Shown here in pieces: positions 56,461 through 64,000 of a DNA stretch of 64,000 nt. The translations under genes and the position numbers were made by a program. Under the pieces are notes generated by a model that was not told the DNA's origin, ran no database searches, and saw nothing but the letters and a program-made list of their open reading frames with translations. The stretch is from DATGPD01 sp041398565 (GTDB taxonomy: Bacteria; Planctomycetota; UBA1135; UBA2386): NCBI GenBank assembly GCA_041398565.1, contig JAWKUN010000006.1, positions 434,001 to 498,000 on the forward strand, given 5' to 3'. Each line of letters opens with the position of its first letter. The first letter of the stretch is position 1.

Positions 56461-59310
56461 ATGCCTCTTCCTGGTTCCCACGAACTGCAGCGTCTTCTGG
56501 AAGAGGAGGCCTTCGTGCGCTCGCTGGCTCGCGCACTCGCTGGACGCGACGCCGACGACGTCGTGCAGGGCACGTGGCAGCAGGCCATGGCCATGCGGAC
56601 GGGGGCGATCCGCAAGCCGAGGCCGTGGCTGGCCCGGGTCGTGCAGGGCATCGCCAGCAATGTGCGCCGCGCACGGGCGAGACGTGACGAGCACGAGCGC
56701 GCCGTGGCGCGCCAGGACTCGGTTCCCTCCTCGGCCGAGCTGATGGAACGAGAGGAGCGACGCCGCCGGCTCGTGCTCGCGGTCGACGAACTGCCCGAGC
56801 CGGAGCGAGGCGTCGTGTTGATGCGCTACTTCCAGGACTTGCCGCCGCGCGCAATCGCCGCCGAACTCGGGCTCCCGGTGCGCACCGTCCATGCCCGACT
56901 GCGGAGCGGACTGTCCGCCCTCAGGAGGCGACTCGACCGCGAGCACGGTGACCGCCGCGTGTGGCTCGTGCCACTGCTCGGTCCGCCGACGACATCGGCG
57001 GCCATGACGACAGGAACCCTGGTGATGACGACCAAGACCAAGATCGTGACGAGTCTCGCAGCGGTGCTGGTGCTCGCTGGCGTGTGGGCGATGCGGCTGG
57101 GCGGCGGCAGCGCCGATTCGAAGAGGCCGGCGCTCCCCGCGGCGCCCGCAGTTGCCACGGCGACAGGCCCGGCCGTTGTCGCGACCGACGAGACGCCCGC
57201 CGCGACGCGGCGCGAACCGGTCGCCGCGACGCCGCCACGCGCCGTGGCGACCGGCAGCCTGCTGGTTCGAGTGCGCTACGCCGACGAACCGCGGCCGGCT
57301 GCTGGCGTGCCCGTGATCCTCGGTCGGCCCGGCGGCGACTTCCGCGTCGACACCGCGCGCGCTCGGACCGACGGGTCGGGCGTGGCGCGATTCGACGCGC
57401 TGACGCCGGGAAGCTGGGAGGCTACCACCGGCCGTGCCCTCGGCCCGAAGATCCTCGAGATCCGCGCCGGTGAGCAGACCGAGTGCGACCTCGACCTGCA
57501 GCTCGGCATGACCCTGTCCGGCATCGTGGTCGACGCCACCGGCACTCCGGTGGCAGGCGCCCTGGTCGAAGTGGGCGAGCCGCGCCATCGCGACCCTGAA
57601 GTGATGGCGACGACGGGGGCCGACGGCACGTTCGCGCTGCGTGGTTGCCCGAGCGTCAGCATGGTCGGCGCCCGTGCCGAAGGGCACGCTTCGTCTTCGC
57701 TGCAGACCGTCCACAGCTTCGACGGCACGCCGGTAGACGTACGCCTGGAGCTGGTCGAGCCCGGCGGCACCGTCGACGGTCTGGTGGTCGCCGAGGACGG
57801 GACGCCAGTGGCCGACGCGGTGGTCCGAGTCGGCAAGGGCAAGACCGACGCCCTGACGCCGTTCGCCGGCAGCGCGCCGCCGTTGCCGGCGCAGGTGCGC
57901 ACCGACCGGCAGGGGAGGTTCCGCGCGATCGGGGTGGCAGCGGGCACGCAGCCGGTGCAAGCGCGCGCCGTCGGCTTCGCGCCGTTCGCCGGCAGCTGTG
58001 ACGTGATCGCCAACGCGACGGTGGCGTTGCGCGTGACGCTGGCGGCGGGCGCGTCCTGTGAGGGCGCGGTCGTCACCGCCGACGGCGCCCCGGTTGCGAA
58101 CGTCGACGTTCGTGTCGGCAGCAGGGGCGACTTCGTGCAACTGTTCGCGCGGACGGCTGCCGATGGTGCCTTCATCCTGCGTGACCTGCCGGTCGGCACG
58201 GTCGAGCTCGCGGCGGCCGACCCCGAGCACGGCGACGCCAAGATCGAGATCGCCACGGCGGCAGGCGCCACCGCGCACTGCGAGCTGCGCCTGAGCAAGG
58301 GGCTGGAACTGCGCGGCCGCGTCGTCGACGAGGCCGAACAACCGGTGGCGGGCCTCGACGTGTGGGTCACACCCACCGGGACCGTCGGCCGCATCGAGAC
58401 GACCACCACGGGCGGGGACGGCCGCTTCTGCGTGCCGCGTCTGCCCGAGGGCTGCCGCGTCAACGTCCGGGTCGCCGGCCAGACCTTCGACGAAGCGCGC
58501 CGGAGCGACGTCGATCCGGCAGCCGGCGAACTCCTGCTGCGCGTGCAGAACCCGCCGCGCAGCGCCTACGTCCGCGGCGTGGTCCACGGCGTCGATGGCG
58601 GGCCGGTGGCCGGCATCGACGTCGACGCCAACTGGCAGGAGACGAGCGGCGGCATGGTCGCGACCACGGCAGCCGATGGCCGCTTCGAACTCGGCCCCCT
58701 GCGCACGGGTGTCTGGCGCCTACGGATCGTCGAGGAGGGATGCGCAATCTACCAGTCGCCGACGCTGACGCTGGTCGACCACGCGGCGTTGGACATCGGC
58801 ACGATCCGGCTGCACCGCGGTGGCGACCTCGAGGTCGAGGTCGCGGGGGCCGCACCCGAGCACCTCGGGCTGACGATCTGCGACGCCCGCGACGACCTGG
58901 TCTTCGGCATGGTCTCGACCAACGTACCCCTGCGCTCGCTACCGCTGAACCCGGGCAGCTACGCGTTGCGCGTGCACGGGAAGGGCTTCGCCGCCCAGAG
59001 CGTGCCATTCACGATACGCGACGGCGAGAGGACCCTGCTGAAGGTCGTTGTGGCGACCGGCATCAGCCAGCGCTTGGTGTTTCGGGTGCCGCCCACAGAC
59101 GCAGCCCCGGCTTGGTTCCCCTTCAAGGTGCGGCGAGACGACACGGTCCTGCTGACGAACGCCGCGTCGTCCTCGCAAGCCTTCGCGGTCGAGTGTTGGC
59201 TCGCCCCGGGCGACTACGAGGTCGTCGTGGATTCCTACGGCCTGAGCGGCAGCGCGCGCTTCTCCGTCGGCGGCGAACCCGGCCCGCCCGTCGTGGTGCC
59301 GGTTCGCTGA
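56461..59310 (+). CDS. Membrane-tethered ECF sigma factor fused to carboxypeptidase-regulatory-like repeats
   Basis: A 949-residue protein. Residues 1-165 are an ECF factor: GRDADDVVQGTWQQAM (region 2), then LPEPERGVVLMRYFQDLPPR with a helix-turn-helix AIAAELGLPVRTVHARLRSG (region 4). A hydrophobic helix follows (~194-216: TSLAAVLVLAGVWAMRLGG), an Ala/Thr/Pro-rich linker, and about seven ~90-residue beta-sandwich repeats of the CarboxypepD_reg type (VVDATGTPVAGALVEVG, VVAEDGTPVADAVVRVG, VVTADGAPVANVDVRVG, VVDEAEQPVAGLDVWV). So a sigma factor on the inside is joined to an outer sensor-like region in one chain. The ATG at 56461 has no ribosome site; a TTG at 56452 is also in frame. Confidence 0.85.
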   Translation: MPLPGSHELQRLLEEEAFVRSLARALAGRDADDVVQGTWQQAMAMRTGAIRKPRPWLARVVQGIASNVRRARARRDEHERAVARQDSVPSSAELMEREERRRRLVLAVDELPEPERGVVLMRYFQDLPPRAIAAELGLPVRTVHARLRSGLSALRRRLDREHGDRRVWLVPLLGPPTTSAAMTTGTLVMTTKTKIVTSLAAVLVLAGVWAMRLGGGSADSKRPALPAAPAVATATGPAVVATDETPAATRREPVAATPPRAVATGSLLVRVRYADEPRPAAGVPVILGRPGGDFRVDTARARTDGSGVARFDALTPGSWEATTGRALGPKILEIRAGEQTECDLDLQLGMTLSGIVVDATGTPVAGALVEVGEPRHRDPEVMATTGADGTFALRGCPSVSMVGARAEGHASSSLQTVHSFDGTPVDVRLELVEPGGTVDGLVVAEDGTPVADAVVRVGKGKTDALTPFAGSAPPLPAQVRTDRQGRFRAIGVAAGTQPVQARAVGFAPFAGSCDVIANATVALRVTLAAGASCEGAVVTADGAPVANVDVRVGSRGDFVQLFARTAADGAFILRDLPVGTVELAAADPEHGDAKIEIATAAGATAHCELRLSKGLELRGRVVDEAEQPVAGLDVWVTPTGTVGRIETTTTGGDGRFCVPRLPEGCRVNVRVAGQTFDEARRSDVDPAAGELLLRVQNPPRSAYVRGVVHGVDGGPVAGIDVDANWQETSGGMVATTAADGRFELGPLRTGVWRLRIVEEGCAIYQSPTLTLVDHAALDIGTIRLHRGGDLEVEVAGAAPEHLGLTICDARDDLVFGMVSTNVPLRSLPLNPGSYALRVHGKGFAAQSVPFTIRDGERTLLKVVVATGISQRLVFRVPPTDAAPAWFPFKVRRDDTVLLTNAASSSQAFAVECWLAPGDYEVVVDSYGLSGSARFSVGGEPGPPVVVPVR

Positions 59311-59329
59311 CCCATGTCGGCCGCGCGCT

Positions 59330-62300
59330 TCACCTGATGCCGGCCGCGTCGGCCGCCCCCTCGTCCACGCGGATGTCGGTGCCGGTCTCGGTCGTGCCGC
59401 CGATGCCGACGAAGTTGGGGTCGGCCTGCACCTCGAAGGTCTGGTTCATCTGCTCGCCATCGACCTCGAGGACGACGCGGTACGAGCCGGGCGCCACCTC
59501 GGGACGGAAGCGGCCGAAGCCGCGGCCCCGGCCACGACCGCCGCCGCCCGCAGCGGCGGCGCCGCCGCCACGACCGCCGCGCCGACCCTGCGCCGCGCCG
59601 CCCTGGGGCTGAGGCGGTGCCGGGCGTCGCAGGTCCCAGACCACGCGGTGCAGACCGGCAGTCTTTGGCGCCTCGAGCGTGGCGAGCGTCTCGCCACCCG
59701 CACTCTCCACGCGCAGCACCACGTTGCCGGCGTCGGCACCGAGCGAGAAGAAGATCGACGCCTGCCCGTCGGGATTGTCGCCGAAGAAGGGGCTCCCGCC
59801 GGTGGTGCCGCGCGAGTGCCGGCGCCGCCACACCACCACGTCCGCGGGGTCGTACAGGTGCGCGGCGGCCGCACGCGTCTCCTTGGTCATCTGCCGCAGC
59901 GGCGTGACGTCGAGCGCCCACAGGCTGCGCCCGTGAGTAGCGAGGACGATGTCGCCACACGAGCGGTGCTGGGCGATGTCGTGCACCGGGACGGTCGGCA
60001 GGTTGTTGTGGAAGCGCTCCCAGGAGGCGCCGCGGTCGAACGACACCCAGAAGCCGAACTCGGTGCCCAGGTACAGCAGGTTCTCGTTGACGCGGTCCTC
60101 GCGCAACGCGTGCGTCGAGCCGCGGGGCAGGTTGGCACGCAGCGCACGCCAAGTCTGGCCATGGTCCTCGCTCACGAACACGTAGGGGTCGTCGTCGTCG
60201 GAACGGTGCGCGTCGAGGGTGAGGTACACGCGCTCGGTCTTGAAGCGCGACGGCTCGATCGCCGCCACGTAGCGCGGGCCGGGCACCAGAGCCGCCAGCG
60301 GCGCCGGTTCTTCGACCGGCTGTGCCGAGGCCACCCGCGGCCCACCGCGCGACTCGGTGTCCGCCACGGCGCCGCCGATGCCCGGATCGGGCTCCAGCAC
60401 CCAGAGGTCCTTCCACTCTTTGCCGCCGTCGCGGGTCATCCACAGCGCGCCGTCGTCGCTGCCGACGTAGAGCACGTCGGGATCCCGTGGCGACTCCGCC
60501 AGCGCGGTGGCGCTGCCGAGCTTGCCGCGCGTGATCTCCGGCGAGATCACCTTGAGGTCGTCGCCCTTGTTCCACGAGCGGAACACGAACTGCGCTGCGC
60601 TGTAGTAGACGCGCGAGTTGTGCGCCGACAGGATGAACGGCGTCTTCCAGTTGAAGCGGTAGCGCATGCCGCGCTCGGCGCGCGGGCGGATGCCTCCCGA
60701 CTCCATCGTGCGCAGGTTGGTGCGGCCGGTGCCGCCGTTCTGACTCTCGTAGTAGACCTGGTCCGGATCGTCGGGGTCGAGCCGCACGACGAAGCCGTCG
60801 CCGCCTCCCACGCGCACCCAGTCCTCGTTGACCGTGCCCCGGGCACTGGCGCTGCGGTGCGGCGCGCCCCACGAGCCGTTGTCCTGCAGGCCACCGAACA
60901 CCCAGTAGTCGCGGCGCGAGCTCACGTCGACGTGGTAGAACTGGCCGAGCGCGGCGTGGTTGAGGTGGTCCCAGTTCTCGCCGCGATCGTAGGTCACGTA
61001 CACGCCGCCGTCGCAACCCAGCAGGACGTGGCGACCGTCGCGCGGATCGATCCACATGGCGTGCTGGTCGGCGTGCACGCCGCGGCCACCGTCGTCGGTG
61101 AAGGTCGCACCCTTGTCCTTCGAGCGCGCGAGGCTGACACCGAGCACCCACTGGTAGGTCTCGTCGGACGGGTCGACGCGCACCTGGCTGAAGTACATGG
61201 GGCGCGGATTGATGCTGTTGACGCGCGTCCAGGTGCGGCCCGCGTCGGCCGAGCGGTAGATGCCACCGTGCTCGTGCCCGGCCTTGCCCTGCATGCCCTG
61301 GGCATTGCTGCGCTGACCACCGAGGCTGATGCCGAACGTGCGCTCCGGGTCGCCGCCCATGCCGCCGCGCGCGCCGAAGGCAAAGCGCGCCGTCTCCGGT
61401 GAGGCCTCGGCCTCGCTGTTCTCCTGCGTCTCCGCCTCGCCGCCCGCGGCCGCACCGCCGCGCCGGCGACCCTGCCGCGGCGCCGGGCGCTCGGCCATGA
61501 CCACCGACTTGACGTGGCTCTTGCCCTCGCGGGCGATCTCGACCTTGACGGTGTCACCGACCTCGTACTGGGCCAGACGCTCCTCGAGGTCGCGGTAGGA
61601 CAGGACCGTGGCGTCGTCGACGGCCAGGACGACGTCGCCCGCCGCCAGACCGGCCTTCTCGGCCGGCCCGTCCTTGGTCACCTGGGTGAGGCGGGCGCCG
61701 GTCTCGGCGTTCTCGCCAGCGACGCCGGCCCAGCCCACCTTGGCTCCCGGCTTGCCGATCATCTCCGACTCGACGATCGCGTAGACCACGTTCGGATCCT
61801 TGCCGTACCAGTCGAGACCGATGCGACCGAGAGTGCCCGACGGCAGGCCGTCCTGCACCTTGGTGAAGCTGCGGCCGCCATCCTCGGTGCGGTAGAGGCC
61901 GCTGCCCGGCCCCCACTTCTTCACCGGGTCGTTGGTGTCGTAGATGTCGCGCGCGCGCTCGTAGGTCGCCACCAGCAGCACGTCGGGATCGGTCGGGTGC
62001 ATCGCCATGTCGATGACGCCGGAGTCGTCGTCGACGAAGAGAATGCGCTCCCACGAGCCGCCGCCGTCGGTGCTCTTGTACAGGCCGCGCTCGCCGTTCG
62101 ATCCGTACAGACGCCCGAGCGCGCCGACGTAGACGATGTTCGGGTCCTTGGGGTGGACGAGGATGTCGCCGATCTGGAACGACTCGGGCAGACCCATGTG
62201 CTTCCAGGTCTTGCCGCCGTCGGTCGACTTGTAGACGCCGTTCCCGTACGAGACCGAGTTGCGCGGGTTGTTCTCGCCGGTGCCGACCCAGACCACGTTC

Positions 62301-62635
62301 GGATCCGACGCTGCGACCGCCACCGCGCCCACCGACGAGCAGGCCTCGTGGTCGAACTGATGCTCGAACGTGGCGCCGTTGTTGGTGGTCTTCAGCAGAC
62401 CGGCCGTGGCGGTGGCCACCCAGAACGTGCTCGGGTCGCTCGGGCACACCGCGAAATCGGTGATGCGTCCGCCCATGTTCGCCGGCCCCAGGCAGCGCCA
62501 GGTGAACTGCTCCTGCCACGCCGGCGCCGGCGCCTTGTCGGCAGCTTCGGCCGCCGGGGCCGGCCGCCCTGCTACCTGAGCGGCCTGAGCGGGAAGGAGG
62601 AGAGCGAACGAGAACGCGACGAGGGCTCTGTGCAT
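59330..62635 (-). CDS. Secreted BNR/Asp-box beta-propeller protein (sortilin-like) with an inserted PDZ domain
   Basis: An 1,101-residue protein with a signal peptide (ALVAFSFALLLPAQAAQ). At least nine Asp-box turns (S-x-D-x-G-x-x-W), such as STDGGKTWK, STDGGGSWER, SADAGRTWTR, TRDGGKEWKD and SFDRGASWER, build one or two propellers like those of VPS10/sortilin and GH74-type proteins. A PDZ-like domain (~300-380; GPAEKAGLAAGDVVLAVDD) and an Arg/Gly/Glu-rich linker interrupt the blades. A Gly/Arg-rich stretch near 1010-1045 is followed by a closing beta-sandwich. The ATG at 62635 has GGAG upstream. Possibly a surface receptor or glycan-processing protein; no catalytic acid can be assigned. Confidence 0.82.
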   Translation of the reverse strand: MHRALVAFSFALLLPAQAAQVAGRPAPAAEAADKAPAPAWQEQFTWRCLGPANMGGRITDFAVCPSDPSTFWVATATAGLLKTTNNGATFEHQFDHEACSSVGAVAVAASDPNVVWVGTGENNPRNSVSYGNGVYKSTDGGKTWKHMGLPESFQIGDILVHPKDPNIVYVGALGRLYGSNGERGLYKSTDGGGSWERILFVDDDSGVIDMAMHPTDPDVLLVATYERARDIYDTNDPVKKWGPGSGLYRTEDGGRSFTKVQDGLPSGTLGRIGLDWYGKDPNVVYAIVESEMIGKPGAKVGWAGVAGENAETGARLTQVTKDGPAEKAGLAAGDVVLAVDDATVLSYRDLEERLAQYEVGDTVKVEIAREGKSHVKSVVMAERPAPRQGRRRGGAAAGGEAETQENSEAEASPETARFAFGARGGMGGDPERTFGISLGGQRSNAQGMQGKAGHEHGGIYRSADAGRTWTRVNSINPRPMYFSQVRVDPSDETYQWVLGVSLARSKDKGATFTDDGGRGVHADQHAMWIDPRDGRHVLLGCDGGVYVTYDRGENWDHLNHAALGQFYHVDVSSRRDYWVFGGLQDNGSWGAPHRSASARGTVNEDWVRVGGGDGFVVRLDPDDPDQVYYESQNGGTGRTNLRTMESGGIRPRAERGMRYRFNWKTPFILSAHNSRVYYSAAQFVFRSWNKGDDLKVISPEITRGKLGSATALAESPRDPDVLYVGSDDGALWMTRDGGKEWKDLWVLEPDPGIGGAVADTESRGGPRVASAQPVEEPAPLAALVPGPRYVAAIEPSRFKTERVYLTLDAHRSDDDDPYVFVSEDHGQTWRALRANLPRGSTHALREDRVNENLLYLGTEFGFWVSFDRGASWERFHNNLPTVPVHDIAQHRSCGDIVLATHGRSLWALDVTPLRQMTKETRAAAAHLYDPADVVVWRRRHSRGTTGGSPFFGDNPDGQASIFFSLGADAGNVVLRVESAGGETLATLEAPKTAGLHRVVWDLRRPAPPQPQGGAAQGRRGGRGGGAAAAGGGGRGRGRGFGRFRPEVAPGSYRVVLEVDGEQMNQTFEVQADPNFVGIGGTTETGTDIRVDEGAADAAGIR

Positions 62636-62953
62636 GCGGGACTCCGAGCGAGCGCCGTAGGCTAGCCGGAGGCGCGCGAGAGCGTCAGGGGGGCGGCCGC
62701 GCCGGCGCCCCGGCCGGGGCAGGCCGACCCGGTCGCAACGCCGGTTCCGAGTGCCGCTCGGCGGCCGCAGCCTTCGAATCCCGGCCCTGCGTGGGCGCTC
62801 GCAGCGTGCCCTCCTTCTCGTCTTGCGCCGGACGCCCGATTCCTCGCGTCCTGGCGAACCACCGTGTAGCGGTCGCACCTTTCTGCGGTTGTTGGGTCGG
62901 CTGACCGACGCTTCGACCATGACGATGTCATGGTCTGCACCAGGACGACTCCC
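62636..62953. other. Divergent intergenic region with an operator-like palindrome
   Basis: 318 bases between two exoprotein genes, no supported gene. Apart from the palindrome at 62915-62935 nothing is recognised. Confidence 0.45.
62915..62935. promoter_or_regulatory. Perfect 9-base palindrome, possible operator
   Basis: GACCATGAC, GAT, GTCATGGTC: two perfect nine-base arms around a three-base centre, 19 bases before the FG-GAP protein start at 62954. Its shape suits a dimeric regulator binding near the promoter, but only this copy is in the window. Confidence 0.4.
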
Positions 62954-64000
62954 ATGCGAACCCGATCCCCCGACGCCGCGCGCCCGAGTGGCCGCCCAAT
63001 CGCCCGCTTCGTCTCCGGTATCGCCCTGATGGCGGCGTGCAACGCCCAGATCACGCCGACCTCGGCCCATCTCTTCTCGCACGAGGGCGGCCCGGACGAC
63101 AGCCACTACGGCTTCCGGATCAGCCGGGCCGGCGACGTCGATGGCGACGGCCACACCGACGTGCTGATCGGCTCGCCGTTGTCGAACGTGGGCGGCCGCC
63201 TGCAGGTGGGCAAGGTCTACGTCTACTCGGGCGCCGACGGGAGCTTGCTGCGCGAGGTGACAGGCGACCCCGCGCGCGACGTGTTCTTCGGCTGGCCGGT
63301 GCGCGACGCAGGCGACGTGGACGCCGACGGTACCGTCGATCTTGTGGCGGCGACGCGCACCGACATCGTCGCGGTGTCGGGCCGCACCGGCAGCGAGATC
63401 TGGCGCGCCAGCCTGAGCGTCGCGACCGACGCCCAGCTCGGCAGCCTCGGCGACGTCGACCAGGACGGACACGCCGACCTCCTGGTGAGCGCCTCGGTCG
63501 AGACCGTGGTGCTGTCGGGGCGCGACGGCAGCGTCCTCTCCCGCCGCACCGGCCAGATCACGGCCGACGTCGCCGGGGACTGCAACGGCGACGGCGTCGT
63601 CGACATCGTGCTCGGGGAGTACGCGTTCGCCGGCACCGGGCGCGTGCTGCTGCTCTCGGGCAGCGATGGCAGCCTGCTGCAGACGATCCCGGCCCCGGCC
63701 GGCACCACGACCTTCGGGCGCTACGTCGCGCCGGCTGGCGACGTCGACGCCGACGGCCGCAGCGATGTCGTGATCGGCGACAGCTTCGGCTCGGGGGCGT
63801 TCTACCTGCATTCCGGCCGCGACGGCTCCCTGATCCGTCAGGTCTCCGGCCACGGCACGGCCGCCGCCTTCGCCTGCCGGCGCGGGGGCGACGTCGACGG
63901 CGACGGGCACGGTGACGTGATCTTGACCCACCATTGGGGCAGCGTGTCGATCTTGTCGGGCCGCACCGGCGCCGAGCTGGTCAACTACCTCAAGAGCCCC
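62954..64000 (+). CDS. Secreted FG-GAP/VCBS-repeat protein (runs off the right edge)
   Basis: The first 349 codons are visible and the frame stays open to the last base. After an Arg-rich start there is a hydrophobic stretch (FVSGIALMAACNAQ), a signal peptide or lipoprotein signal. Then come integrin-type FG-GAP repeats of ~50 residues with calcium-binding loops GDVDGDGHTD, GDVDADGTVD, GDVDQDGHAD, GDCNGDGVVD, GDVDADGRSD and GDVDGDGHGD, which make a seven-bladed propeller. The ATG follows AGGA at eight bases. Such proteins are numerous in planctomycetes, act at the surface and may bind glycans or proteins. It is divergent from the BNR protein. Confidence 0.88.
   Translation, partial: MRTRSPDAARPSGRPIARFVSGIALMAACNAQITPTSAHLFSHEGGPDDSHYGFRISRAGDVDGDGHTDVLIGSPLSNVGGRLQVGKVYVYSGADGSLLREVTGDPARDVFFGWPVRDAGDVDADGTVDLVAATRTDIVAVSGRTGSEIWRASLSVATDAQLGSLGDVDQDGHADLLVSASVETVVLSGRDGSVLSRRTGQITADVAGDCNGDGVVDIVLGEYAFAGTGRVLLLSGSDGSLLQTIPAPAGTTTFGRYVAPAGDVDADGRSDVVIGDSFGSGAFYLHSGRDGSLIRQVSGHGTAAAFACRRGGDVDGDGHGDVILTHHWGSVSILSGRTGAELVNYLKSP

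Noticed and set aside
56149..58587. An 812-codon minus-strand frame opposite the ECF fusion gene
   Set aside because: The plus strand encodes recognisable sigma and repeat domains; the antisense frame has no motif or ribosome site.
62636..63934. Extension of the BNR protein frame upstream to 63934
   Set aside because: The added ~430 residues are antisense to the FG-GAP gene and lack motifs, while a signal peptide with a GGAG site starts at 62635.

Overview
The window reads as chromosomal DNA from a very GC-rich, Gram-negative, flagellated planctomycete-like bacterium. Supporting signs are membrane-anchored Ser/Thr kinases with formylglycine-enzyme-like or TPR tails, several planctomycete-style ECF sigma factors, secreted proteins built from BNR, FG-GAP or propeller repeats, and a 16S 5' region of planctomycete type. 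No phage, insertion sequence, CRISPR array or tRNA gene was recognised.

Layout. 1-2839: the 5' part of an ECF sigma gene, divergent from a kinase-FGE-like fusion. 2889-6962: a two-domain VOC protein, an alpha/beta hydrolase, then hutF-hutG, which end histidine degradation at formate plus glutamate. 6970-9530: a metallophosphoesterase coupled to an SGNH hydrolase whose catalytic domain carries a TPR-like insert. 9618-14999: a minus-strand regulatory block made of a DUF2867 reductase, an ECF sigma factor, a stand-alone CarH-like cobalamin sensor and an FHA-GAF-AAA+ sigma-54 activator; this is the strongest candidate for an undescribed (light or singlet-oxygen responsive) system. 15151-16107: an orphan ParB-like protein. 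16165-25329: a flagellar operon transcribed flgB-flgC-fliE-fliF-fliG-fliH-fliI-fliJ-motE-like-fliL-fliM-fliN, tightly packed with four-base start/stop overlaps. 25913-31060: one 16S-23S-5S operon on the same strand, with a promoter candidate, recognisable 16S and 23S processing stems, no spacer tRNA, and a hairpin after 5S.

31251-35251: wecB, a PLP decarboxylase and a wecC-type dehydrogenase, predicted to make UDP-ManNAcA plus an amine. 35574-37307: a secreted HExxH metalloprotease. 37466-42751: a surface-glycan operon (GT4, small membrane protein, COG5610-type HAD, GT2) linked by three GTGA overlaps. 42855-47163: a lipoprotein cytochrome c, a kinase-TPR protein, a guanine-deaminase-like enzyme and an ECF sigma factor. 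47258-52020: an iron-complex/cobalamin-type ABC importer next to a secreted propeller protein. 52065-55961: a secreted DUF1259 protein and a DUF2961/GH172 hydrolase. 56461-59310: an ECF sigma factor fused through a membrane segment to surface beta-sandwich repeats. 59330-62635: a large BNR-repeat exoprotein with a PDZ insert. 62954-64000: an FG-GAP protein running off the end.

Start codons were chosen from Shine-Dalgarno sequences, translational overlaps and domain limits; GTG and TTG starts are common here. Functions are inferred from motifs read by eye, without database searches.
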